Source: Atopobium deltae (GTDB lineage: Bacteria > Actinomycetota > Coriobacteriia > Coriobacteriales > Atopobiaceae). From it: a stretch of DNA of 64,000 nucleotides. The DNA lies in assembly GCF_001552785.1 (NCBI RefSeq), contig NZ_KQ959507.1, positions 62,001 to 126,000 of the forward strand, written 5' to 3'. Below, piece after piece: positions 27,818 through 36,468 of the stretch. A model generated the notes under the pieces. It was not told the origin of the DNA, ran no database searches, and saw only the letters and a list, made by a program, of their open reading frames with translations. The position numbers and the translations under genes are program-made. Position 1 is the stretch's first letter, and every line of letters begins with the position of its first letter.

Positions 27818-28126
27818 TTACTTAGAAAGAGCCTCAAGAAGCTGCTCGCGCTGGCGGGCGCCCAAACCCTTTACACGACGCGAATCAGAAATGCCAAGCT
27901 CTGCCATGACCTTAGCAGCCTTTGCTTTACCATAACCAGGCAAAGATTCAATAAGTGCAGAAACCTTCAAGCGACTGGCGATAGGATCATCAGAGTTAAG
28001 AACGCTGTCAAGAGAGACATCGCCGTTCTTGATTTTCTCACGAAGCTCGGCACGCTGGTGACGAGCAGCTGCTGCCTTCTCAAGAGCTGCCTTGCGCTGC
28101 TCAGGGGTAAGGTTAGGGAGAGCCAT
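27818..28126 (-). CDS. mihF: Actinobacterial integration host factor (mIHF)
   Basis: Nucleoid-associated DNA-binding protein of actinobacteria, with an S13-like helix-two-turn-helix unlike HU/IHF. It has 102 residues. The N-terminal helix (LTPEQRKAALEKAAAAR) and the LIESLPGYGKAKAAKVM motif are diagnostic. ATG 28126 follows GGAGGA. Extending upstream adds residues with no family match. It marks the organism as an actinobacterium. Confidence 0.93.
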   Translation of the reverse strand: MALPNLTPEQRKAALEKAAAARHQRAELREKIKNGDVSLDSVLNSDDPIASRLKVSALIESLPGYGKAKAAKVMAELGISDSRRVKGLGARQREQLLEALSK

Positions 28127-28503
28127 GTTTTCCTCCAAACACATAACGTTTGCATACTTTGTTTGATGCATAACTGCACAATAACTCGCAAGATATGCAA
28201 TAACCGAAAAACTAGTTTGGCATACCACGCTGCAAAATCAAGTGCAATCTGCTCAAAGTATGAGATTACACCATTCACTTTACATAACTAACAGGAAAAT
28301 TTCTCAAAAAATAAAACTTTTTAAGTAAACAGCACTAAATATCTGGTGTACGGTGTTTTTTTGCCCCCAAACGCTCAATTTTGAGCCCAGATTGCAGATT
28401 TTTATCCCTTTTGAGCAATTTTTTCACGCAGCTGGCGCGAGCTTGACACGAGCGTTTTGGTGCAGACTGCGCTGACGCAAGCGTTTTGGCGCATCGATAA
28501 AAC
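28127..28503 (-). other. 377-bp intergenic region ahead of mihF
   Basis: No gene was found. It holds an AT-rich stretch (about 28270-28340), a perfect palindrome GCTCAATTTTGAGC (28373-28386) with a repeated half near 28405, and an imperfect direct repeat next to pyrF. Minus-strand TTGCAC-N17-TATGCC, near 28220-28250, is a possible mihF promoter. No clear pyrF terminator was seen. Confidence 0.5.
28441..28492. repeat. Imperfect 23-24-bp direct repeat downstream of pyrF
   Basis: Two copies start at 28441 and 28471, sharing GCT(T)GAC-C-AGCGTTTTGG-GCA with about four differences and a 6-7 bp gap. The function is unknown. Confidence 0.7.
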
Positions 28504-29262
28504 TTACGATTCCGCAATAATGCTGTCGATAATACCATCGAAGGCTGCTACTGGATCGTCTGCTTGCGTAATGGGACGCCCGATAACCACCATCGAGGCG
28601 CCAGCCGCAAGTGCTTGCGCAGGAGTTGCTGTACGCTTTTGATCGCCAAGCTGCGAACCGCGCGGGCGAACGCCTGGCGTGACAATAAGGGCTTTCTCAC
28701 CCAAAAGCTCACGCATCATGCTCGCTTCCTGCGGAGAACAAACCACACCATGCGCGCCATGAGTGTAGGCAAGCTCGGCTAAACGCTTGACCTCATCAGT
28801 GAGCTCGTCGCTTATGCCAATTTGCTCGAGCATCTGCTGATTCATGCTGGTCAACACCGTAATTGCAATGAGCTTTGTGTTGGCAGTACGGGCATTAAAA
28901 CAGTGCTCCGATAAACCTTGGGCTGCAGCGGCAATCATGTCGGGCCCACCCAAGCCGTGGATCGAAATAATGTCAGCACCAGCACGTGCCGCTGACATAA
29001 TAGCACCATGTACCTGATGCGGGATGTCGTGCAACTTAAGGTCGAGAAATACCTTCATGCCTGCCTCATGCATCGTGCTAATAATACGAGGTCCACAGGC
29101 GTAATACAGGGTCATGCCTACCTTGACCCACTGCGCATGACCACTCAGGCGCTTGACCAGCTCAAGAGCGGTATCTTCGTCGCAGTCGAGCGCCACAATA
29201 ATCTTTTGTGCGCAGGCGTCATAGGCCGCATCGTAGAACGTATTATTCGTAGCTTCTAGCAT
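28504..29262 (-). CDS. pyrF: Orotidine-5'-phosphate decarboxylase
   Basis: Last step of UMP synthesis. The 252-residue protein shows the catalytic FLDLKLHDIP motif and the phosphate-binding end GVRPRGSQLGDQKR followed by GASMVVIGRPIT. It overlaps the pyrD end by 7 bp and closes the pyr operon. Confidence 0.95.
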   Translation of the reverse strand: MLEATNNTFYDAAYDACAQKIIVALDCDEDTALELVKRLSGHAQWVKVGMTLYYACGPRIISTMHEAGMKVFLDLKLHDIPHQVHGAIMSAARAGADIISIHGLGGPDMIAAAAQGLSEHCFNARTANTKLIAITVLTSMNQQMLEQIGISDELTDEVKRLAELAYTHGAHGVVCSPQEASMMRELLGEKALIVTPGVRPRGSQLGDQKRTATPAQALAAGASMVVIGRPITQADDPVAAFDGIIDSIIAES

Positions 29263-30260
29263 TCAAATGCTCCTATCAACTCAGTAATACTCGAAACACC
29301 TTGCGAAGCAACCCACGCCTCGAGCTCCGACAAAATGCGAGGCGCCGAAGTAGGATCCACCATATTGGCCGTACCTACCGAGACAAGCGTGGCGCCCGCC
29401 AAAATAAACTCAGCCGCATCCTCACCCGTCATAATGCCACCAATGCCACATAACGGCAGCTTGCAGGCCTTATATGCTTCCCACACCATGCGCACCGCAA
29501 TGTTATGAATCGCTGGCCCCGAAACACCTGCAACAGGCCGCGCCAAACGACTTCGGCGCGTGTGCACGTCAATGGCCATGCCAGGAATGGAATTGATTAA
29601 CGATAAACCATCGGCACCCGCAGCCTCGAGCGCGCGAGCAATCTCGGCAATGTTGACGGGCGCCATCTTGACAATAAGCGGGCGCTTTGTGCGCGAACGC
29701 ACGGCTTGAACCACCCCCGCCGCACCCGAAGGTGTGCCACCCATAGCAGCACCACCTGCCGAAACATTGGGACAGCTGACATTGAGCTCGATAGCATCGG
29801 CAAAAGGTACAAATTCCTCGTACTTCTCGACAGATTCGATGTACTCTTCCAGGGTGTGGCCCACCGCCTGTACAATGATACGCGTGCCTTTGACCGCCAG
29901 CGCGGTCAGGTACTCGCCATAGGTTTTGGAAAAGGCTTCGACACCAGGATTTTCCAGCCCGACCGAGTTAATAATGGCCGCGGTGATTTCGGCGGTACGC
30001 GGCGCGGGGTTACCCTCCCATGGTTCGGCAGAGCAACCCTTCGTGGTGATGGCCCCCAGCACCGAAACGTCATAAAAGGGCTCGAATTGGCAGCCTTGAC
30101 CATAGGTACCCGAGGCAGTGTTCACGGGGTTTTTACAGGAAAGGCCAGCAAAAGTAACGGACATGTCGGGTTTAGCGAGAAGATCGGCCTTCTCGGCAGG
30201 CGGCTGCACACAGGTATCGAGAGCAGTTGGCTGCGTGCAGGTATTGAGTTTGTTGTGCAT
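29256..30260 (-). CDS. pyrD: Dihydroorotate dehydrogenase B, catalytic subunit
   Basis: Flavoenzyme that oxidises dihydroorotate to orotate. It is the class 1B type that works with PyrK and NAD. The FMN-barrel motifs are NPVNTASGTYGQG, the catalytic cysteine in NVSCPNVSAGG, and IGGIMTGEDA. About 334 residues. ATG 30260 overlaps the pyrK stop as TAATG. The first ~30 residues are unusual and variable. The inverted repeat 30176-30195 carries two copies of the window-wide CGAGAAG word. Confidence 0.94.
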   Translation of the reverse strand: MHNKLNTCTQPTALDTCVQPPAEKADLLAKPDMSVTFAGLSCKNPVNTASGTYGQGCQFEPFYDVSVLGAITTKGCSAEPWEGNPAPRTAEITAAIINSVGLENPGVEAFSKTYGEYLTALAVKGTRIIVQAVGHTLEEYIESVEKYEEFVPFADAIELNVSCPNVSAGGAAMGGTPSGAAGVVQAVRSRTKRPLIVKMAPVNIAEIARALEAAGADGLSLINSIPGMAIDVHTRRSRLARPVAGVSGPAIHNIAVRMVWEAYKACKLPLCGIGGIMTGEDAAEFILAGATLVSVGTANMVDPTSAPRILSELEAWVASQGVSSITELIGAFEC

Positions 30261-31054
30261 TACCACACCACCTCTTCGGCATCAAAGACGGGACCTTCGG
30301 TGCAGCAGCGTTTGTAACCGCCAGCAATCATGGCGACATTGCACACGTGACATGCGCCAAAGCCGCAGGCCATCATGCGCTCAAGAGAAACTTGGCAGTC
30401 GGTATGATAGCGCTTGGCGATGCGTGCGATCGCAGCCATCATCGGTGCGGGGCCGCAGGTATAAACGCAGTCGTAACCCTGTTGTTTTAGGAGTTCTTCT
30501 GCGGCGGTGGTCGTAAATCCACGCATGCCACAGCTTCCATCATCGGTGGTTATCATCACGCGCCCAGCACCAGCGTCGCGCGATTGGGTCACACCCCAAA
30601 GGCGTGCCTTGGTTTGCGCACCAATGACCACGTCAAAGGCTCTGCCGCGAGCCTGCAGCTCGTGAGCCAGACCCACGATGGGTGTAATGCCCACACCACC
30701 AGCAACAAGCAACACACGACCCGTATCGCGTGCCGCAGAAATCTGCCAACCATTCCCGGAAGGACCCACGAGGTCGGAAGTCTGCTGCGGTTTCATTGCA
30801 GCAAGACGTCGCGTGCCCTCCCCTACAATGGCGTAGACAATTTCGACGATACCGTTTTTGGCATCGGAGGCACTGTACGAAAGCGGGATGCGCGTAATGT
30901 GACGTGCGTCACCTGGCACCGCAATATTCACAAATTGACCAGGGGCAATCGTAGAAGCAAGCTCGGGAGAGGCAATCACAATCCTTTGCAACGCATCACC
31001 TACGGGCTCGTTTTTTACTACTTCAAAATCATACAAACCGAGATGTGTATTCAT
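30260..31054 (-). CDS. pyrK: Dihydroorotate dehydrogenase electron-transfer subunit
   Basis: FAD and [2Fe-2S] subunit that passes electrons from PyrD to NAD. It has the ferredoxin-reductase-like fold with RIPLSYS, the glycine loop GGVGITPIVGLA, and the cluster cysteines in MMACGFGACHVC plus a final Cys. It has 264 residues from ATG 31054. A GTG 18 bp upstream sits almost on its own GGAAGG, so the ATG is preferred. Confidence 0.92.
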   Translation of the reverse strand: MNTHLGLYDFEVVKNEPVGDALQRIVIASPELASTIAPGQFVNIAVPGDARHITRIPLSYSASDAKNGIVEIVYAIVGEGTRRLAAMKPQQTSDLVGPSGNGWQISAARDTGRVLLVAGGVGITPIVGLAHELQARGRAFDVVIGAQTKARLWGVTQSRDAGAGRVMITTDDGSCGMRGFTTTAAEELLKQQGYDCVYTCGPAPMMAAIARIAKRYHTDCQVSLERMMACGFGACHVCNVAMIAGGYKRCCTEGPVFDAEEVVW

Positions 31055-31140
31055 ATGAGGATATGCTTGCACCTTCCAACCTTCCTTTACTCACTACCCA
31101 TCGCTGTGCGCGGTAAGCTGCTACTCGACAGCTAGTCTTA

Positions 31141-32502
31141 CTACTCGACAACCGCGCCCTGAGACACAACCTGCTTGCCAGCGACAAACACATCACTTGC
31201 AAAGCCCGTGAGCTCTTGGCCGATAAAGCCCGAGTTCTTCGACTTACTCTCAAAATAATCGGGCGTAATACGCTCGGTCTTCTCGGGATCAATCAGGGTA
31301 ATATCTGCCACGTTGCCAGCGCTTATGCTCACAGGCTCCAAGCGCAAAATACGACGAGGATTGATGGCCATCAGCTCGACCAAACGAACCATACTCATCT
31401 TGTTTGAAAGCACCATGTGCGTCATCATCAGCGGCAACGAGGTCTCAAGGCCTATCATGCCACAAAACGCGATCTCCCACTCGCAATCCTTCTCGTGTGC
31501 GGCATGGGGCGCGTGATCGGTAGCAATACAATCGATCGAGCCGTCGAGAAGACCATCGCGCAGTGCGGCAGCATCACTTGCCAGACGCAGCGGCGGATTC
31601 ATCTTGAGGTTCGTGTTGTAGGTGTCGGTAATATCGTCCTCGCACAAGAAGAGATGATGCGGTGTAACTTCGCAGGTCACAGGCAGTCCTTCGGCCTTGG
31701 CAGCACGCACCAAGTCGAGGCCCTTCTTAGTAGAAATGTGTGCAATGTGCAAGGGGCATTTGGTAATGCGACACAGCTCAATGTCGCGATAAATCTCGAG
31801 CTCTTCGCCCAGTGCAGGCCAGCCAAACATACCCAAGCGCGTGGAGGCATAGCCTTCATTAATAACGCCGTGGGACGATAGGGAATTATCCTCGCAGTGG
31901 GCGATTGCCACGCGGTCGAATTGCGATACATATTCCATGCAGGTGCGCATCATACCAGCCGACTGAACGCCGTGGCCGTCGTCCGAAAAGCCGCAAGCGC
32001 CTTCCATAACCATGTCGCCGATCTCGGCAATTGCCTCGCCCTTCTCGCCACGGGTAAGCGCACCCAGGGGACGGATGTGAGCATACCCTGCAGCAGCGCC
32101 GCGGTCGTACTGGTAGCGAATTTCGGCACCCGTGTCGGCCACGGGATCGGTGTTCGGCATAGTCGCGACATCGGTAAAGCCGCCGTGCACGGCCGCACGA
32201 GAGCCCGTCTCGATGGTCTCTTTGTACTCGAAGCCAGGATCACGAAAATGCACGTGCATGTCGACGAGGCCAGGTACCAGGTACTTGCCAGAGACATCGA
32301 TAACGGTAATGTCGTTGTCGGTGGCGGTGTTGGTGGTATTCGCACTGCCGTCGTTGAGGGCATCTGCGCCGACAGCAAGCTGTGCGACGTCAAGCTCGGG
32401 GGCTACCGCAGCAATGCGATCACCCTGGATATAGACATCATAGATACCATCCAACTCGACGGCTGGGTCTACGACATGCGCGCCTTTAAGCAGATACGAC
32501 AT
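31141..32502 (-). CDS. pyrC: Dihydroorotase
   Basis: Zinc amidohydrolase that cyclises carbamoyl aspartate. The 453-residue protein carries the metal motif DMHVHFRDPG, later histidines (HCED, HISTKKG), and DHAPHAAHEK. It is class I, without a fused domain. An acidic Asn/Thr-rich insert near 45-65 lengthens it slightly. Its start overlaps the end of pyrB by 17 bp, so the two are coupled. Confidence 0.95.
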   Translation of the reverse strand: MSYLLKGAHVVDPAVELDGIYDVYIQGDRIAAVAPELDVAQLAVGADALNDGSANTTNTATDNDITVIDVSGKYLVPGLVDMHVHFRDPGFEYKETIETGSRAAVHGGFTDVATMPNTDPVADTGAEIRYQYDRGAAAGYAHIRPLGALTRGEKGEAIAEIGDMVMEGACGFSDDGHGVQSAGMMRTCMEYVSQFDRVAIAHCEDNSLSSHGVINEGYASTRLGMFGWPALGEELEIYRDIELCRITKCPLHIAHISTKKGLDLVRAAKAEGLPVTCEVTPHHLFLCEDDITDTYNTNLKMNPPLRLASDAAALRDGLLDGSIDCIATDHAPHAAHEKDCEWEIAFCGMIGLETSLPLMMTHMVLSNKMSMVRLVELMAINPRRILRLEPVSISAGNVADITLIDPEKTERITPDYFESKSKNSGFIGQELTGFASDVFVAGKQVVSQGAVVE

Positions 32503-33421
32503 TGTTTTCTCCTCCCAAAAGCAGGTACATTTCGGCCATACGCGTTAAAACGCCAGCGTTGACCTGGTTAAGAATCCTTGAACGAGCGCTATCGGCAACT
32601 TCTGTATTAATTTCCATACCGCGGTTCATGGGGCCTGGGTGGCACACAATGGCATTGGGCTTCATGCGCTTTTCGCGAGCGGCATCCAAACCGTACAGGC
32701 GATTGTATTCACGACGAGAAGGAATGGCGGCACCTTCCATGCGCTCGAGCTGTACGCGAAGCATGTAAACGACGTCCATATCTTCCAATACCTCGTCCAA
32801 GCTGGAGGTTTGCGGGCACCCAAACCACTCGGGGTCATCGACCTGGAAAGTGGGAGGTGCCACCAACGTGACTGAAGCGCCCATGGTTTTGAGGGCGGGT
32901 GCCAAGGAACCGCAGACGCGGCTATGCTTGAGGTCGCCGACGATAGCAACCTTTAAGCCGTCCAGATGGCCAAAGTTCTTGCGAATGGTATACAAGTCGA
33001 GCATGGCCTGGGTGGGATGCTGATGTTTACCGTCACCTGCGTTGATGACAACCGCATCGGTATTCTCGGTAATTTTTTGAGGCGTACCTGCCAGGCGTGC
33101 GCGACAAATAAACATGTCGACATTCATGGCGTCAATCGTTTGAATGGTGTCTGCGAGGCTTTCGCCTTTCACCACCGAGCTCGTGGAGCCACCCATGTTA
33201 AGCGCATCGGCGCTCAGACGCTTCTCGGCCAGCTCAAACGAGCTGCGCGTGCGTGTCGAAGGCTCCAAAAACAGATTGACGATCGTGCGTCCGCGAAGGG
33301 CGGGTACCTTTTTAATGGCACGGCTGTTAACCTGCTCAAACGAAGCCGCTGTATCCAGAATTTGCGTAATGTCGTCCGCGGTTAAGCTATTGGTGTCGAT
33401 TAGATGTTTGACGGAAAGCAT
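32486..33421 (-). CDS. pyrB: Aspartate carbamoyltransferase
   Basis: Makes carbamoyl aspartate, the committed pyrimidine step. The 311 residues include the carbamoyl-phosphate loop FLEPSTRTRSSFE, the HPTQAMLDLYT motif and HPGPMNRGMEI. ATG 33421 overlaps the pyrR stop as TAATG and has GGAGG at good distance. No pyrI is present, as expected outside enterobacteria. Confidence 0.96.
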   Translation of the reverse strand: MLSVKHLIDTNSLTADDITQILDTAASFEQVNSRAIKKVPALRGRTIVNLFLEPSTRTRSSFELAEKRLSADALNMGGSTSSVVKGESLADTIQTIDAMNVDMFICRARLAGTPQKITENTDAVVINAGDGKHQHPTQAMLDLYTIRKNFGHLDGLKVAIVGDLKHSRVCGSLAPALKTMGASVTLVAPPTFQVDDPEWFGCPQTSSLDEVLEDMDVVYMLRVQLERMEGAAIPSRREYNRLYGLDAAREKRMKPNAIVCHPGPMNRGMEINTEVADSARSRILNQVNAGVLTRMAEMYLLLGGENNVVSA

Positions 33422-33975
33422 TAGCGTGCACCTCCATTTTTCTCCCAAATGCCCACCGAGTCGACGTCATCGAAGGGCGTAATTTGTACGCGTACGTCTT
33501 CTTCGTGAGATGAAGGAACATTTTTGCCGACGTAATCCGCGCGGATCGGCAGCTCGCGATGACCGCGATCAACCATAACAGCCAGCTGGACGGTGGAAGG
33601 ACGACCAAAGTCCATCAGCGCGTCCAAGGCCGAGCGCACGGTGCGGCCGGTATACAGCACGTCGTCGACAAGCACAATGTCGGTGTCATCAATGGCAAAA
33701 GGAATGTTGGTGGCATGCAACACAGGCGCAATGGCGCGCGTGACATCGTCTCGATAAAAACTGATATCTAGGGTACCGACCTGCGGGCGTACACCCTCGA
33801 TCTTCTCGATAGCGTCGGCAAGACGCTCAGCTAAAGGCACTCCTCTGCGCACAATACCTACCAGCGCAAGGTGAGAAGCCCCTTCGTTGTGTTCTACGAT
33901 TTCGTGAGCAATACGCGTAATCGCGCGACCCATTACAGCGCCGTCCATAAGGACTGCCTTTGCTTGCTGCTCCAT
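33421..33975 (-). CDS. pyrR: PyrR, pyr operon regulator and uracil phosphoribosyltransferase
   Basis: UMP/UTP-responsive RNA-binding regulator that also has uracil phosphoribosyltransferase activity. The PRPP motif is [18 protein letters not shown], and [14 protein letters not shown] is typical. It has 184 residues from ATG 33975, which follows GAAGGGGG. In-frame starts upstream run through the attenuator and are rejected. It is the first gene of pyrRBCKDF and most likely controls it through the leader elements listed here. Confidence 0.95.
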   Translation of the reverse strand: MEQQAKAVLMDGAVMGRAITRIAHEIVEHNEGASHLALVGIVRRGVPLAERLADAIEKIEGVRPQVGTLDISFYRDDVTRAIAPVLHATNIPFAIDDTDIVLVDDVLYTGRTVRSALDALMDFGRPSTVQLAVMVDRGHRELPIRADYVGKNVPSSHEEDVRVQITPFDDVDSVGIWEKNGGAR

Positions 33976-33990
33976 ACGACCCCCTTCATA

Positions 33991-34029
33991 AAAAAAGATG
34001 TCCTTGCCGTTCGTGCGGCACAAGACATC
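33991..34029 (-). terminator. Attenuator terminator of the pyr operon
   Basis: On the minus strand a stem GATGTC-TTG-GCCG/CGGC-AAG-GACATC is followed by seven T, ending just ahead of the pyrR ribosome binding site. It is downstream of a PyrR-type RNA element, as in Bacillus-like pyr attenuation. Confidence 0.8.
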
Positions 34030-34164
34030 CAGCTTGGGGCGTTGCTTTATTGTTGAAACACGCGCGCAGTTTTGCGTTGCTGTTGGCATTGGCGTTGACG
34101 TCACCATTGCTGCTGGCGTAGCTCAAGCCTTCGCTCCTACGTTGGTGCGTTGGTCACGCTCGTG

Positions 34165-34205
34165 TTTTTAAGCACCTTACGGGTATCTCGTACCTCACTT
34201 AAAGG
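34165..34205 (-). promoter_or_regulatory. PyrR-binding RNA element
   Basis: Read on the minus strand, TTTAAG opens and CTTAAA closes a lower stem. Inside is an upper stem AGGTA/TACC around the loop CGAGA, followed by GTAAGG. This matches the usual PyrR site (lower stem, purine loop like AGAGA, then AAGG). It starts a few bases after the proposed transcription start. Confidence 0.7.
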
Positions 34206-34214
34206 TCTAGAAGC

Positions 34215-34220
34215 ACTGTA
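34215..34220 (-). promoter_or_regulatory. Candidate pyr operon promoter (-10)
   Basis: TACAGT preceded by TGT forms an extended -10 on the minus strand, predicting a start near 34208, directly before the PyrR element. The -35 region (CAAGCC) is poor. Between it and the upstream glycosyltransferase stop at 34251 there is no terminator. Confidence 0.55.
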
Positions 34221-34250
34221 ACACAAAAGCGGGCACAAGGCTTGCACAAA

Positions 34251-35306
34251 CTATGAACGTTTGAAGATTTTTCGCAGCGCTGCTTTTACAAAACCACGTT
34301 TGCCCTGCTCTTCGAGGACAAAACGGGCTTTGAGCATAAGGCGCTGTGTCGAAGACGTCACATGATTGTCATAACACCACAACAATAGCTGCGTCGTGGC
34401 ACCTGACAGATGCGCGTTTGTGATGTCATCCCTGGATACATAAGCGCGCATGAGCTTCGAAGCCGCGGCGAGTACATCGGCCCATGCATCGTCTTCAAGC
34501 GCTAAGGCATCGCGCAAATAAAACTCGACCATCCAGCTCAGCTGCTCTGGCATATAGCTATCGAGAATACCGAGCGCTTGCCACTTTTGCAAAATGACTG
34601 CCTCGATACGTATTTGTTCGCGTAAAAACTTATGCTTATTTGTAAGCATCTCAGTAAGCGCAGAAGATTCACGATTAATGCGATATTGATATAGCTTATC
34701 ACTTATTAACTGCACAGCCCGTAGTTGAGGGAACATCTCAAATGCAAAGATTTGATCTTCTCCATAGCGTATTTCGTCATCGTAAAAAATGTTTTTATCT
34801 AATAAAACATCACGTCGACAGGCATACCGCCAAGAGAATGGTTTTATCGGTTCTGTAAATAGTATGGTGGGACTTACGGGAGCAATATATTTTGTTGTTG
34901 GTGACAACACATACTCAAGCCAAGGATATGTTGTCTCAAGTGGCAGAGCTTCGCCGCCAAAGACCACCACATCAGCACCACTACGTTCAAGCGCTTCATA
35001 CATGCGTTGACATGCCTGCGGCTTAAAACGATCGTCCGCATCCAAAAAGCACACATACTTAGCTGACGCAGACCTAATACCCGTATTACGAGCCCGAGAA
35101 GGACCTGCATTTTGCTGATGGATAAGCACAAAGCGAGGATCTTTTTCTGCATATTGCGCAGCGATCACGTCAGAACCATCTGTACTTTCATCGTTAACAC
35201 AGATGATCTCAATGTCCTGCAAAGTTTGCGCGAGCAACGAATCAAGGCACGCTGGCAGATAGGCAGAAACATTATAAATGGGAATAATTATCGAAATCTG
35301 CGGCAT
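34251..35306 (-). CDS. Family 2 glycosyltransferase (pair type B, copy 2)
   Basis: GT-A fold sugar transferase, 351 residues. It opens with ISIIIPIYNVSAYLPACLDSL, then VNDESTDGS and the DADD metal motif near residue 88. The C-terminal half, with GEDQIFAFEMF and YQYRINRESS, is a helical region resembling the gene at 36469-37593. It is likely cytoplasmic or membrane-associated and adds a sugar to the exported polysaccharide. It overlaps the preceding gene by 19 bp and ends the locus. Donor and linkage are unknown. Confidence 0.85.
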   Translation of the reverse strand: MPQISIIIPIYNVSAYLPACLDSLLAQTLQDIEIICVNDESTDGSDVIAAQYAEKDPRFVLIHQQNAGPSRARNTGIRSASAKYVCFLDADDRFKPQACQRMYEALERSGADVVVFGGEALPLETTYPWLEYVLSPTTKYIAPVSPTILFTEPIKPFSWRYACRRDVLLDKNIFYDDEIRYGEDQIFAFEMFPQLRAVQLISDKLYQYRINRESSALTEMLTNKHKFLREQIRIEAVILQKWQALGILDSYMPEQLSWMVEFYLRDALALEDDAWADVLAAASKLMRAYVSRDDITNAHLSGATTQLLLWCYDNHVTSSTQRLMLKARFVLEEQGKRGFVKAALRKIFKRS

Positions 35307-36466
35307 AGGACATCCTTTAATTTGGAGATCACAAGCTTGAGTGCAAGTCCGATTCCACCCAGTTGAAACAGATGGATGACCTTTGAAAGATTATCGTATT
35401 GCGGTTCGCCATTGCTCCAAACCTTCTTAAAGCGTTGGGGATTTTGAACGAGCACGCAGGTTTGTTCATAGCGAAACATTCCGATGCTGTCGGGAGAAAA
35501 CAGTCCAGCATCAAAATCTTCTTTAATTTGTTGATGCATGGTGGGAAAGAATTCTTCTCGCAAAGTTGGCGCCAAGCGATTGTAGTTCCATAAATAACTG
35601 TTGAGCTGCATGATGGCAACAACCTGCTGTAAATGTTTTTGCAGTTCAGGTTGACGTGCAAGCCAATGTTTAATCTCTTGATACTCATCACAAACGCAAA
35701 AGACCTTACCTGGACTGTTGACGGACGAGTTTTCGTTATCTTGGCGATACAGCAAGATGCTCTCTCCAATAAACGCCGATGCGGCAGCGCTTGCAAATAC
35801 TTTAAAAGTAAAGGAAGTGTCTTGGTAGGATGCGCCTGGGGTTTCTAAAAATGTAATTTCCTTTTCCTGCAAGAAACTGCGCTTATACAGACAACTCCAG
35901 AGCGAAGGTTTTGCATAGAATATTTCTTGAGCCTCGGTTGCGGGAGTGAGCGGATATTCTTCGGTTCTGTACGGCAAGCCGCCGACGACATCAAAAAACT
36001 CAGTGCGTGGCTCAGGCGTTGACCAATACAGCGAAAAATTCGCTTTGACAACATCGACCGCAAAGTCAAACTGTTGCGCTTTGGCATATAAAAGCTGCAG
36101 TGCCTCAGGAACAAACATGTCGTCCGATTCGAGAATAGCGATCCATGTTCCGCGGGCTTCTCGCAAGCCTCTGTTCATGGATGCGCCGTAGCCCGAGTTG
36201 GGCTTATCGATACACCTAAAGCGCTTATCAACATCACAATAGCGCTGGATAATCTCGCGACTGCCATCCGTTGAACCATCATTGATGCACAGCACCTCAA
36301 AGTCGCGGAAGGTCTGCACCTTAAGCGAATCGAGACATTCGTCCAGGTAGCGCTCAACGTTATAGATGGGCACGAGTACCGAAATCGTTGGGGCTGGCGC
36401 TGCGAGTGTGGATGTTGTCGTATCGAGCTTGGTGTCAAGCTTTGTGTCTAGAGCGTCTGTGCTCAT
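35288..36466 (-). CDS. Family 2 glycosyltransferase (pair type A, copy 2)
   Basis: 392-residue GT-A transferase from ATG 36466 with AAAGGAG. After a Thr/Leu/Asp-rich N-terminal stretch comes ISVLVPIYNVERYLDECLDSL, NDGSTDGS, SGYGASMNRGL and ESDD in place of DADD. The later SYQDTSFTFKVFASA and YRQDNENSSVNS closely match the gene at 37590-38741, pointing to duplication. The role is inferred as a step in surface polysaccharide assembly. Type A proteins resemble TagF/CpsJ-like transferases only in general outline. Confidence 0.85.
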   Translation of the reverse strand: MSTDALDTKLDTKLDTTTSTLAAPAPTISVLVPIYNVERYLDECLDSLKVQTFRDFEVLCINDGSTDGSREIIQRYCDVDKRFRCIDKPNSGYGASMNRGLREARGTWIAILESDDMFVPEALQLLYAKAQQFDFAVDVVKANFSLYWSTPEPRTEFFDVVGGLPYRTEEYPLTPATEAQEIFYAKPSLWSCLYKRSFLQEKEITFLETPGASYQDTSFTFKVFASAAASAFIGESILLYRQDNENSSVNSPGKVFCVCDEYQEIKHWLARQPELQKHLQQVVAIMQLNSYLWNYNRLAPTLREEFFPTMHQQIKEDFDAGLFSPDSIGMFRYEQTCVLVQNPQRFKKVWSNGEPQYDNLSKVIHLFQLGGIGLALKLVISKLKDVLCRRFR

Positions 36467-36468
36467 CA

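Noticed and set aside
33976-34107. N-terminal extension of PyrR by 44 residues
   Set aside because: It would be encoded by the attenuator hairpin, and the shorter ATG has a strong ribosome binding site.
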